A stretch of DNA of 56,965 bases from Lachnospiraceae bacterium (GTDB taxonomy: Bacteria > Bacillota > Clostridia > Lachnospirales > Lachnospiraceae). The DNA lies in the NCBI GenBank assembly GCA_910575475.1, contig CAJTGD010000037.1, positions 1-56,965 on the forward strand. The letters run 5' to 3'. Shown here piece after piece: positions 50,001 to 56,965 of the stretch. The position numbers were made by a program, and so were the translations under genes. Under the pieces are notes generated by a model that was given only the letters and a program-made list of their open reading frames with translations, was not told the origin of the DNA and made no database searches. The stretch's first letter is position 1. Each line of letters opens with the position of its first letter.

Positions 50001-50573
50001 ATGAGGAACCTGACAGAGATCAGATGGCACGGCCGGGGCGGCCAGGGTGCCAAGACGGCGGCGCTTTTGCTGGCGGATGTCGCATTCCAGACAGGAAAGT
50101 ATGTCCAGGGATTTCCGGAATACGGCCCGGAGCGTATGGGCGCGCCCATTACCGCATATAACCGGATCAGCGACCAGGTGATCCGGGTGCATTCCAATAT
50201 CTATGATCCCCAGTATGTGGTGGTTGTGGATGAATCCCTTCTCGAGGCTGTGGATGTGACCTCCGGACTGAAAAAGGACGGGGCAATCCTGGTGAATACC
50301 CAGCGCACGAAGGAAGAGATCATTCCCCATCTGAAAGGATACGAGGGGGAGGTCTATATCATTGACGCCCACAAGGTATCCATGGCGACGATGGGAAGAT
50401 ATTTCCCCAATACGCCCATGCTGGCGGCCATTGTGAAGGTGGCGGGGATCATGGAGGAAGAGACCTTTTTAAAAGAGATGAAAGCGTCCTTTTCCCACAA
50501 ATTTGCCGGAAAGCCGGAAGTGATCGAGGGCAACATGGCGGCGTTGAAGATGGCGCTTAAGGAGGTGCGGTGA
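50001..50573 (+). CDS. porG: 2-oxoacid:ferredoxin oxidoreductase, gamma subunit
   Basis: This 190-residue subunit belongs to the four-part oxidoreductase that makes acyl-CoA, CO2 and reduced ferredoxin from 2-oxoacids. The start EIRWHGRGGQGAKTAALLLA and the segment GFPEYGPERMGAP are characteristic of the gamma (PorC/PorG) family, which helps bind coenzyme A. The gene order gamma-delta-alpha-beta matches porGDAB of Thermotoga-type pyruvate or ketoisovalerate oxidoreductases. The ATG follows AAAGGAAGAAAGAAC. The stop codon overlaps the next start. Confidence 0.92.
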   Translation: MRNLTEIRWHGRGGQGAKTAALLLADVAFQTGKYVQGFPEYGPERMGAPITAYNRISDQVIRVHSNIYDPQYVVVVDESLLEAVDVTSGLKKDGAILVNTQRTKEEIIPHLKGYEGEVYIIDAHKVSMATMGRYFPNTPMLAAIVKVAGIMEEETFLKEMKASFSHKFAGKPEVIEGNMAALKMALKEVR

Positions 50574-50875
50574 TGGCGGCAGATATCAGTAAATTAGGTG
50601 TGAAAGCGGGATGGAAGGACCTGACGGAAGGCATGGTGATTGCGGGAGCCGGCACATCCAGGGAGTTCAATACCGGTGAGTGGTCTACGGACAAGCCGGA
50701 GTTTATCGAGGAAAAATGCAAACAATGTCTGCTGTGTGTTCCGGTCTGTCCGGACAGCTGCATCCCGGTTGCGGATTATAAGCGGGGGGCATTTGACTAT
50801 GAGCACTGCAAGGGCTGCGGGATCTGTGTGAAGGCATGTCCCTTCGGCGCGATCACGATGGAAGGGGTGAACTGA
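50573..50875 (+). CDS. porD: 2-oxoacid:ferredoxin oxidoreductase, delta (ferredoxin-like) subunit
   Basis: This 100-residue iron-sulfur subunit carries electrons from the thiamine center to ferredoxin. Two complete four-cysteine [4Fe-4S] motifs are visible: C-KQC-LLC-VPVC-PD around residues 45-55, and C-KGC-GIC-VKAC-PF around 77-87. A GTG lies one codon earlier at 50570, but the ATG at 50573 has better spacing from AAGGAGG. The alpha gene starts at 50877, just after its stop. Confidence 0.93.
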   Translation: MAADISKLGVKAGWKDLTEGMVIAGAGTSREFNTGEWSTDKPEFIEEKCKQCLLCVPVCPDSCIPVADYKRGAFDYEHCKGCGICVKACPFGAITMEGVN

Positions 50876-50876
50876 C

Positions 50877-52058
50877 ATGGCAAAGAGAGACCGTTTATCA
50901 GGAAATGAGGCAGTGGCGATCGCGCTGCGCCAGATCAACCCGGATGTATTTCCGGCGTTTCCCATCACACCGTCCACGGAGATCCCCCAGTATTTTGCTT
51001 CCTTTGTGGCAAACGGACAGGTGGATACAGAGTTCATTCCGGTGGAGAGCGAGCACAGTTCCATGAGCGCGGCGATCGGTGCCTCAGCGGCGGGCGCAAG
51101 GAGCCTGACAGCCACCTCCTCCTGCGGACTGGCCTACATGTGGGAGGAATTATATATTGCGGCGTCCAACCGCCTGCCTCTGGCACTGGCGCTGGTGAAC
51201 CGCGCCCTGTCGGGTCCCATCAACATCAACTGCGACCATTCGGACAGCATGGGCGCGCGGGATTCGGGATGGATCCAGCTGTATGCGGAGAACAACCAGG
51301 AGGCTTATGACAATATGGTGCAGGCGTACCGGATCTCCGAGCATCCGGATGTCAGGCTGCCCATCATGATCTGCCAGGACGGATTTATTACCAGCCACGC
51401 GGTGGAAAATATGGAATTGCTGGAGGACGAAGAGGTACGGAGCTTTGTAGGAGAGTATGAGCCGGAAAACTATCTGCTGAATCCGGACTGCCCCATGGCA
51501 GTAGGCCCTTATTCCATTACGGATTATTATATGGAAGCAAAACGGAACCAGGCCGAGGGCATGAAGCATGTAAGCCGGGTGGTGCTGGAGACGGCGAAGG
51601 AATTTGCCGCATTGTCCGGCAGGAATTACGGACTGTTTGAAGAATATTGTATGGAAGACGCCGAGCTGGCCGTAGTGATGATCGGGTCCGCGGCAGGCAC
51701 CACCAAGGATGCTATCGACGGACTGCGGGCAAAGGGCGAGAAGGTGGGACTGGTGAAGATCCGGATGTACCGCCCCTTCCCGGCGGAGGAGATCGCGCAG
51801 GCTTTATCCGGGGTGAAGGCCGTTGCGGTCATGGACCGGGCGGAAGGCTATACGAATCACGGAGGACCGCTGGGCGCGGATGTGATGGCAGCATTGTTCC
51901 GTGCACGTTCTCAGGCTCTGGCAGTGAATTATATCTACGGACTGGGAGGACGGGACGTGCGCGTGGAAGATATGGAGCATATTTTTGCAGCCCTGAAACA
52001 GATTGCAGAAGACGGCGATGCAGGGGAAACCTATCGCTATCTGGGAATTCGAGAATAG
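50877..52058 (+). CDS. porA: 2-oxoacid:ferredoxin oxidoreductase, alpha subunit
   Basis: The 393-residue alpha subunit contains the pyrimidine-binding and transketolase C-like domains. Landmarks are NEAVAIALRQINPDVFPAFP with the conserved YPITP-like segment FPITPSTEIP (about 26-35), ESEHSSMSAAIGASAAGAR near 60, TATSSCGLAYMWEELYIA near 80 and DRAEGYTNHGGPLG near 320. Substrate choice between pyruvate and branched 2-oxoacids cannot be made from these motifs. It lies one base after porD and 12 bases before porB. Confidence 0.92.
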   Translation: MAKRDRLSGNEAVAIALRQINPDVFPAFPITPSTEIPQYFASFVANGQVDTEFIPVESEHSSMSAAIGASAAGARSLTATSSCGLAYMWEELYIAASNRLPLALALVNRALSGPININCDHSDSMGARDSGWIQLYAENNQEAYDNMVQAYRISEHPDVRLPIMICQDGFITSHAVENMELLEDEEVRSFVGEYEPENYLLNPDCPMAVGPYSITDYYMEAKRNQAEGMKHVSRVVLETAKEFAALSGRNYGLFEEYCMEDAELAVVMIGSAAGTTKDAIDGLRAKGEKVGLVKIRMYRPFPAEEIAQALSGVKAVAVMDRAEGYTNHGGPLGADVMAALFRARSQALAVNYIYGLGGRDVRVEDMEHIFAALKQIAEDGDAGETYRYLGIRE

Positions 52059-52070
52059 GGGGGACAGGAT

Positions 52071-53003
52071 ATGAGCTACAATTTTAAAGAAACCATGAAC
52101 AAGCCGGAGCGTCTGGCTCCCGGACATCGGATGTGCGCGGGATGCGGCGGGACCATTGCGGTGCGCAATGTCCTGCGTGGGCTCCATGAAGGAGATAAGG
52201 CTGTGATCGGCAATGCCACCGGCTGTCTGGAGGTCTCAACATTTACCTATCCTTATACGGCATGGGAGGACAGCTACATCCACAATGCTTTTGAAAACGC
52301 GGGTGCGACCTTGAGCGGCGTGGAAGGCGCTTATAAGGCATTGAAGAGAAAAGGGAAGCTGGATGCGACGTACAAGTTCATCACCTTCGGAGGAGACGGC
52401 GGAACCTATGACATCGGTTTCCAGTCACTGTCCGGCGCCATGGAACGGAATCACGACATGGTGTATGTGTGCTATGACAACGGTGCTTACATGAACACCG
52501 GGATCCAGCGTTCCTCCGCGACCCCCATGTATGCGGATACGACGACCACACCGGTAGGCACGAAGAGCAACGGAAAGCCCCAGAACCGGAAGGATCTTGC
52601 GGCGATCATCGCAAGCCATGACATCCCCTACGTGGCACAGACCACATTTGTACAGAACTTTAAGGACCTCCACATCAAGTCGGAGAAGGCGATCTATACG
52701 CCGGGCGCGGCATTTTTAAATATCATGGCGCCCTGTCCGCGCGGATGGAGATACAACACGCCGGATATCATGGAGATCTGCAAATTGGGAGTGGAGACCT
52801 GCTACTGGCCGCTGTTCGAGGTCGTGGAAGGAAAATGGATCCTCAACTACGAGCCCAAGAAGAAGCTTCCGATCGAGGACTTCCTGGTAAAGCAGGGGCG
52901 GTTCAAGCATCTGTTTAAGAAAGAAAACGAGCACCTGATCGGGGAGTTCCAGAAGGAAGTGGACCGGAGATGGGACGAGCTGGTATGGAAGTGTTCCCGG
53001 TAG
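52071..53003 (+). CDS. porB: 2-oxoacid:ferredoxin oxidoreductase, beta subunit
   Basis: The 310-residue beta subunit binds thiamine pyrophosphate and an iron-sulfur cluster. The first CAGCGG (about 22-27) supplies cluster cysteines, and a further one is in GNATGCLE near 50. The TPP and magnesium motif GGDGGTYDIGFQSLSGA is near 105-121, followed by YDNGAYMNTG near 136. APCPRGWRYN near 220 is conserved in the beta family. It completes the four-subunit operon. The ribosome site is GGGGGGACAGGAT. Confidence 0.93.
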   Translation: MSYNFKETMNKPERLAPGHRMCAGCGGTIAVRNVLRGLHEGDKAVIGNATGCLEVSTFTYPYTAWEDSYIHNAFENAGATLSGVEGAYKALKRKGKLDATYKFITFGGDGGTYDIGFQSLSGAMERNHDMVYVCYDNGAYMNTGIQRSSATPMYADTTTTPVGTKSNGKPQNRKDLAAIIASHDIPYVAQTTFVQNFKDLHIKSEKAIYTPGAAFLNIMAPCPRGWRYNTPDIMEICKLGVETCYWPLFEVVEGKWILNYEPKKKLPIEDFLVKQGRFKHLFKKENEHLIGEFQKEVDRRWDELVWKCSR

Positions 53004-53117
53004 CGGCAAAGCAGGGATCCTGCGCAGGAAGTCTGTGGGGGACAACGGAGGGCAATGTACACCCGGGGCATCTCATTTCGGCGAAGTGTCACAAGGCTTA
53101 AGGAGGAGATAGGATAG

Positions 53118-53939
53118 ATGAGCAGACAGTATGAAAAGGTAAAAGCATGTTATGAATATTGCAGGACAGTTACGGATTTTCAGCCCAGGGTGGGCCTGAT
53201 CCTGGGCTCCGGGCTGGGCAATTATGCCAGGAATATGAAGGTGGAGTGTGAGATCCCATATGGGGATATCCCGGATTTTCCGGTCTCCACGGTGGCAGGC
53301 CATGATGGAAGATTCCTGTTTGGAATGATCGGCGATGTTCCGGCAGTGGTGATGAAGGGACGGGTCCATTTTTACGAAGGATATACGCTCCAGGAGGTGG
53401 TGCTGCCAATCCGGGTGATGAAGCTTTTGGGGATCGAGGTTCTGTTTTTGACCAATGCGTCCGGCGGGATCAACCGGAATTTCCAGGTGGGAGATTTCAT
53501 GATGATCACGGATCAGATCTCCAATTTTGTTCCCTCTCCCCTGATCGGGGAAAATGTTTCGGAGCTGGGGCTTCGATTCCCGGATATGTCCAATATCTAT
53601 GACCCGGAGCTTCAGGAGCTGATCCGGAAGACTTCCAAAGAAGAGGGGATCCCCATCCGGGAAGGAGTCTATGTGCAGACCACCGGGCCGAATTACGAAA
53701 GTCCGGCAGAGATCCGCATGTTCGCGGCGCTGGGCGCGGATGCGGTGGGTATGAGCACGGCAGGCGAGGCGCTGGCGGCACGGCACGCGGACATCCGGGT
53801 GTGCGGCATTTCCTGCGTATCCAATATGGCAAGCGGGATCTCCAAGGAGAAGCTAAAGCATGAGGATGTGCAGATTGCGGCGGATAAACGGGCAGAGGAT
53901 TTTGAGCGTCTGGTGACCCAGATCATCAGGAAGCTGTGA
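53118..53939 (+). CDS. punA: Purine nucleoside phosphorylase
   Basis: This enzyme splits (deoxy)inosine and (deoxy)guanosine with phosphate for purine salvage. The 273 residues match the trimeric, low-molecular-mass PNP family: GLILGSGLGNYA (about 26-37), the phosphate-binding histidine in GRVHFYEGY near 84, NASGGINRNF near 113, TTGPNYESPAEIRM near 190 and the VGMSTAGEALAAR loop near 213. The conserved asparagine in SCVSNMASG near 235 selects 6-oxopurines. AAGGAGGAGATAGGATAG precedes the ATG. It is followed by the adenosine-type deaminase gene, together a purine salvage pair. Confidence 0.95.
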   Translation: MSRQYEKVKACYEYCRTVTDFQPRVGLILGSGLGNYARNMKVECEIPYGDIPDFPVSTVAGHDGRFLFGMIGDVPAVVMKGRVHFYEGYTLQEVVLPIRVMKLLGIEVLFLTNASGGINRNFQVGDFMMITDQISNFVPSPLIGENVSELGLRFPDMSNIYDPELQELIRKTSKEEGIPIREGVYVQTTGPNYESPAEIRMFAALGADAVGMSTAGEALAARHADIRVCGISCVSNMASGISKEKLKHEDVQIAADKRAEDFERLVTQIIRKL

Positions 53940-53960
53940 AAGTGAGGAAAAAGGGAATCC

Positions 53961-55238
53961 ATGAACACAAGAATTTATAATGTAAGAATACTGACCATGG
54001 AAGAAGGGAAAGATATCTTTCAGGGAGAGGTATGGATCCAGGATGATACCATCACCTACGCGGGTTCTGAGCGTAAGGACGGAAAGGTATGGGACAGGGA
54101 GATCGACGGACAGGGCAATCTGCTGATGCCGGGCTTCAAGAACGCCCATACCCATTCGGCCATGACCTTCCTGCGTTCCCATGCGGATGACTTAAAGCTG
54201 GATGAATGGCTGTATAACAAGGTGTTTCCGGCGGAAGGGAAGCTCACAGGCGAAAGCCTCTACTGGTTCACCAAGCTGGCATTCATGGAATACCTGACCA
54301 GCGGGATCACGACGGCATACGATATGTATTTCTACGTGGACGACGGGGCGCGGGCGGCAAAGGACACCGGGTTCCGGTATGTGTTCTGTGACAGCATCAA
54401 TAATTTCGGCGGCACCGTGGACCAGGTGGAAAAGGACTACCTGCGGCTGAATATCGATCCGGCACGGCAGATCAGCCATCGGATCGGTTTCCATGCGGAG
54501 TATACCACCAGCAGGGAGCTGATGGAAGGGATCGCGGCACTGGCGGAACGGTATCAGGCTCCGGTTTCTGTACACTGCTCCGAGACACGCAAGGAAGTCG
54601 AAGAGTGCCGCAAGCGTTCAGGCATGTCTCCGGTTGCCTATATGGACTCCCTTGGGCTGTTCCGATACGGCGGCACGCTGTTCCACTGTGTACACATGGA
54701 TGAGACCGATTATGAGATCATCAAGAAACGGGGTATTTATGTGGTCACCAATCCGGCGTCCAATCTGAAGCTGGCAAGCGGGATCGCGCCCATTAAGCGG
54801 TATCTGGAGATGGGGATCCCGGTAGCTATCGGAACGGATGGGGCAGCCAGCAACAACTGTCTGGATATGTTCCGGGAGATGTTTTTGGTGACCGGGCTGC
54901 AGAAGGCGGTCTGCGACGATCCCGAGGCGGTTCCGGCAAGGGAAGTGCTGAAAATGGCAACGGTGAACGGGGCTTATGCCTGTGGACTGCCGGAGTGCGA
55001 CAGCATTGCGACGGGCAAAAAGGCGGACCTGATCCTGATCGACTTAAACCAGCCCAATATGCAGCCCATCCGCAACCTGGACAAAAACCTGGTGTACAGC
55101 GGGAGCAAGTCGAATGTGAAGATGACGATGATCGGCGGGAAGGTGCTGTATCAGGACGGGGAATTCTATCTGGATTCTTCCAAAGAAGAGATTTTTGCAA
55201 AAGCCAATGAATATGCGGAGAAGATATTCGCAATGTAA
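53961..55238 (+). CDS. mtaD: Amidohydrolase, 5'-methylthioadenosine/S-adenosylhomocysteine deaminase type
   Basis: This 425-residue amidohydrolase probably deaminates methylthioadenosine, S-adenosylhomocysteine or adenosine to the inosine analogue. The metal site is complete: the HxH of NAHTHSAM (about 62-69), the histidine in VSVHCSETRKE near 200, the second in LFHCVHMDETD near 230, and the aspartate in IGTDGAASNNCLDMF near 295. Trp and Glu residues of the MTA/SAH deaminase family lie after the HxH (DEWLYNKVFPAE). It starts 21 bases after the purine nucleoside phosphorylase, which could split the inosine products. Substrate is inferred from family and neighbour. Confidence 0.87.
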   Translation: MNTRIYNVRILTMEEGKDIFQGEVWIQDDTITYAGSERKDGKVWDREIDGQGNLLMPGFKNAHTHSAMTFLRSHADDLKLDEWLYNKVFPAEGKLTGESLYWFTKLAFMEYLTSGITTAYDMYFYVDDGARAAKDTGFRYVFCDSINNFGGTVDQVEKDYLRLNIDPARQISHRIGFHAEYTTSRELMEGIAALAERYQAPVSVHCSETRKEVEECRKRSGMSPVAYMDSLGLFRYGGTLFHCVHMDETDYEIIKKRGIYVVTNPASNLKLASGIAPIKRYLEMGIPVAIGTDGAASNNCLDMFREMFLVTGLQKAVCDDPEAVPAREVLKMATVNGAYACGLPECDSIATGKKADLILIDLNQPNMQPIRNLDKNLVYSGSKSNVKMTMIGGKVLYQDGEFYLDSSKEEIFAKANEYAEKIFAM

Positions 55239-55275
55239 AAGATCCGGACTGCAATCGGAAATCAGCCTTATCCTG

Positions 55276-55304
55276 TTGCAGTGGTTGATTGGAACTGTTA
55301 TAAA
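55276..55304 (+). promoter_or_regulatory. Promoter of the MoaB/MogA-like gene
   Basis: TTGCAG (55276-55281), 17 bases, and TATAAA (55299-55304), 20 bases before the start codon, so the leader would be very short. Confidence 0.6.
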
Positions 55305-55323
55305 ATGAAAGAGGACTGGTATC

Positions 55324-55785
55324 ATGAAGGCAGCGGTATTTACGGTCAGTACAAGGGCATACAAGGCAAAGCAGGAGAGCGCCGCGGGAACAGCGGTGAA
55401 GCGTGTCGTGGAACAGGTGGGATTTGATGTCAAGGCAGGGGTGCTGCCGGAGGACCGGACTGTGGTGGAAGCAGTCTTAAGACAGCTGGCGGATACCGGC
55501 TCGGTGCAGCTGATCCTGACGGTAGGGTCTACAGGCGTCCTGAAAAAGAACTGCGCGCCGGATGCTCTGACAGATGCGGCGGAACGCCTGCTTCCGGGGA
55601 TTCCGGAGGCCATCCGGGCATACAGTATCCGGTATTCAAAAAAAATCATACTGGACCGGTCGGCAGCCGGCATCCGCAACCGGACGGTCATGGTGAACCT
55701 TCCAGACAGCGCGAAGCTGGCAAAGGAAGGGATCGAATTTATCCTGCCGGAGCTGGTGCGGGCGGTGGAGATGCTGAATGTCTGA
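55324..55785 (+). CDS. MoaB/MogA-like (MoCF-fold) protein, divergent
   Basis: This 153-residue protein resembles the molybdopterin-binding MoCF fold of MogA, MoaB and CinA. A MogA-like N-terminus, AVFTVSTRAYKAKQESAAG, comes first. The usual GGTG nucleotide motif is replaced by LTVGSTGVLKKNCAPDALTD near residue 65-84. The C-terminal pattern SRAAAG-R, then LPGS, is kept in altered form as DRSAAGIRNRTVMVNLPDS near 115-133. The change at the binding loop makes catalytic activity uncertain. No other molybdenum cofactor genes are in the window. The ATG lies behind AAAGAGGACTGGTATC. Confidence 0.72.
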   Translation: MKAAVFTVSTRAYKAKQESAAGTAVKRVVEQVGFDVKAGVLPEDRTVVEAVLRQLADTGSVQLILTVGSTGVLKKNCAPDALTDAAERLLPGIPEAIRAYSIRYSKKIILDRSAAGIRNRTVMVNLPDSAKLAKEGIEFILPELVRAVEMLNV

Positions 55786-55887
55786 GAAATCTCAGCTTTA
55801 CTGGCCGAATGCTTTGCAACAGGGCGCAAGGCGCCGTGAAAGAAGATTACTCTTTACAGTTCTTTAGGCAAGGAGTGAGGTTATCGT

Positions 55888-56592
55888 ATGATCAAAGTGC
55901 TATATATCAAGCATAGTGGATTTCAGGTGGAACTGGAGGATGCGTATTTCCTGTTTGACTACTACCGCGGTGAGCTGCCGGAGCTGGATCCGGGAAAAAA
56001 GTTTTTCATTTTTTCAAGCCATGCGCACCAGGATCACTATCAGAGAAGGATATTTGAATTTCAGGAGAAGATGCCCCATACCTTTTACATTTTATCAAAA
56101 GATATCAAAAGGGATGCATTGAAGCATGGGGGCCGGGAAGAAAATATATGGTTCGTAAAGCCGGAGGAAGAGCTGGATGTGCAGGGATGCCGGATCCGGA
56201 CCCTGTGCTCTACGGATGAGGGCGTCGCTTTTCTGGTTCAATATCAGGGGAAGGTCCTTTATCATGCAGGGGATCTGAATGCATGGTACTGGGATGAAGA
56301 GGGCGAAGACTATGTGAAGATGATGCGCCGGAGCTATGAGCGGGAGATTCAAAAGATCGGCGGTGAGACCATCGATGCGGCATTTGTTCCCGTAGACCCC
56401 AGGCTGGAAGGGCAGTATGCAGAAGGGCTGGATTTCTTTATGCAGCATACCCGGACCAAATGCGTGTTTCCCATGCATTTCTGGAATGACTACGGAATTT
56501 TTGAACGGCTTAAGAAAGAGGCATGTACGGCAGAATACAGGGAGCGGATCATGGAGATCCGGGAGCCGGGGCAGACCTTTCTATTGCCGTGA
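55888..56592 (+). CDS. Metallo-beta-lactamase-fold hydrolase
   Basis: The 234-residue protein belongs to the MBL fold, close to the UlaG/YtnP-like L-ascorbate lactonase relatives. Metal-binding motifs are SSHAHQDHYQ (about 44-53), the aspartate and histidine in VLYHAGDLNAWYW near 128-140, and a final PMHFWNDY near 196. The first HxHxDH is complete, so activity is likely, but the substrate is unknown. The ATG follows GGAGTGAGGTTATCGT. It is the last gene before the terminal repeats; nothing else codes in the following 373 bases except a short frame inside the repeat. Confidence 0.85.
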   Translation: MIKVLYIKHSGFQVELEDAYFLFDYYRGELPELDPGKKFFIFSSHAHQDHYQRRIFEFQEKMPHTFYILSKDIKRDALKHGGREENIWFVKPEEELDVQGCRIRTLCSTDEGVAFLVQYQGKVLYHAGDLNAWYWDEEGEDYVKMMRRSYEREIQKIGGETIDAAFVPVDPRLEGQYAEGLDFFMQHTRTKCVFPMHFWNDYGIFERLKKEACTAEYRERIMEIREPGQTFLLP

Positions 56593-56671
56593 AGCAGTCA
56601 GACTTTGCTATGCTGCAATGTTTGTTATTTGCCCCTGCTAGTGCCATATTTCGCAAAATGAACTACAGTAC

Positions 56672-56838
56672 ACTAGTACAGCATTGCGTATATAATGGTG
56701 AATAATGTGTCTGATATTTTTGTCAGGACAAGGCGGAGGAAAGAGGCGATGCGGTGGCATCGTTGATTGACGACAACGCAGTGCTGGCAGAAATAGCAGG
56801 TGCAGAATTCACCGTTAATTACGCAATGCTGTACTAGT
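56672..56838. mobile_element. Complete copy of a MITE-like element
   Basis: The element of 167 bases runs from ACTAGTACAGCATTGCGTA to its near inverse at 56820-56838. The terminal inverted repeats are about 32 bases long with three or four mismatches and include GGTGAAT on the inner side. It holds an open frame of 40 codons (56715-56834, stop TAG at 56835) that ends in the right terminal repeat. A second copy in the opposite direction starts at the shared ACTAGT. Confidence 0.75.
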
Positions 56839-56965
56839 ACAGCATTGCGTAATTAACGGTGAATTCTGTACCTGCTATTTCTGCCAGTTCTGCGTTGTCG
56901 TCAATCAACGATGCCACCGCATCGCCTCTTTCCTCCGCCTTGTCCTGACAAAAATATCAGGCACA
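56706..56965. repeat. Large head-to-head inverted repeat at the window end
   Basis: Two arms of about 130 bases meet at 56835/56836 (GTACT|AGTAC). The arms differ at four positions only: near 56710, at two adjacent bases near 56783, and near 56807. The right arm continues into window base 1 if the window is joined end to start. Confidence 0.85.
56904..56965 (+). repeat. Terminal direct repeat of 62 bases
   Basis: Identical to bases 1-62. This is how an assembler reports a contig whose ends overlap. Confidence 0.9.

Noticed and set aside
1..56965. The window as a circular plasmid or phage
   Set aside because: Although the ends repeat, the genes are chromosomal housekeeping genes and no replication, partition or packaging gene is present; closure goes through a dispersed repeat.

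Overview
The window reads as a chromosomal segment of a Gram-positive, spore-forming Clostridia, most likely a Lachnospiraceae gut anaerobe. The support is the gene set: a four-subunit 2-oxoacid:ferredoxin oxidoreductase, methylglyoxal synthase, an ABC-F protein of the YkpA type, SpoIIM- and SpoVB-like proteins, an iscR-nifS-iscU-mnmA cluster, RNase Y, and a Bacillus-type LexA box in front of recA. Strong AAGGAGG ribosome binding sites and consensus sigma-A promoters fit this. No ribosomal RNA operon, prophage or CRISPR array was seen. One tRNA (Gly, CCC anticodon) and one RNase P RNA are present.

Layout. 1-7500: rnhA, rnpB, DAHP synthase, then a divergent pair: pyrBI on the minus strand, with a long leader holding its own small ORF and a hairpin, and pheA on the plus strand. 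These are followed by a DUF815-type AAA+ ATPase and a lipoprotein. 7500-14000: rqcH (minus), a 509-codon orphan gene of unknown function with its own promoter, a histidine phosphatase, and an ABC-F ATPase (minus). 14000-25200: patatin-like lipase, ppk, galM, topB (its end is interrupted by a 190-bp palindromic element), a left-handed beta-helix protein, a 3-hydroxyisobutyrate-dehydrogenase-like enzyme, an ABC exporter pair and mgsA. 25200-32000: a sodium:solute symporter, tRNA-Gly, SOS-controlled recA, recX, rny and a Nudix hydrolase. 32200-39040: a complete VanG-type D-Ala-D-Ser cluster (spoIIM-like gene, vanR, vanS, a regulated promoter with a structured leader, vanG, vanXY, vanT). 39040-45000: spoVB-like flippase (minus), then iscR-nifS-iscU-mnmA and a PHP phosphatase. 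45000-50000: the lower-glycolysis block gap-pgk-tpiA-gpmI. 50000-56600: porGDAB, purine nucleoside phosphorylase, a methylthioadenosine/S-adenosylhomocysteine deaminase-type amidohydrolase, a MoaB/MogA-like protein and a metallo-beta-lactamase-fold hydrolase.

The gaps between genes are rich in small palindromic elements of about 165-195 bp with terminal inverted repeats. One has apparently inserted at the end of topB with a 9-bp target duplication. Another family sits at both ends of the window as inverted copies. The last 62 bases of the window repeat the first 62 exactly, so the window looks like a contig closed on itself through a repeat, not a real circular replicon.

The best candidates for new biology are: the orphan 509-residue protein with a winged-helix tail and matching palindromes at its -35 region and its start codon; the pyrBI leader ORF with an internal attenuator-like hairpin; the heptamer array and folded leader in front of vanG; and the element-interrupted topB end.
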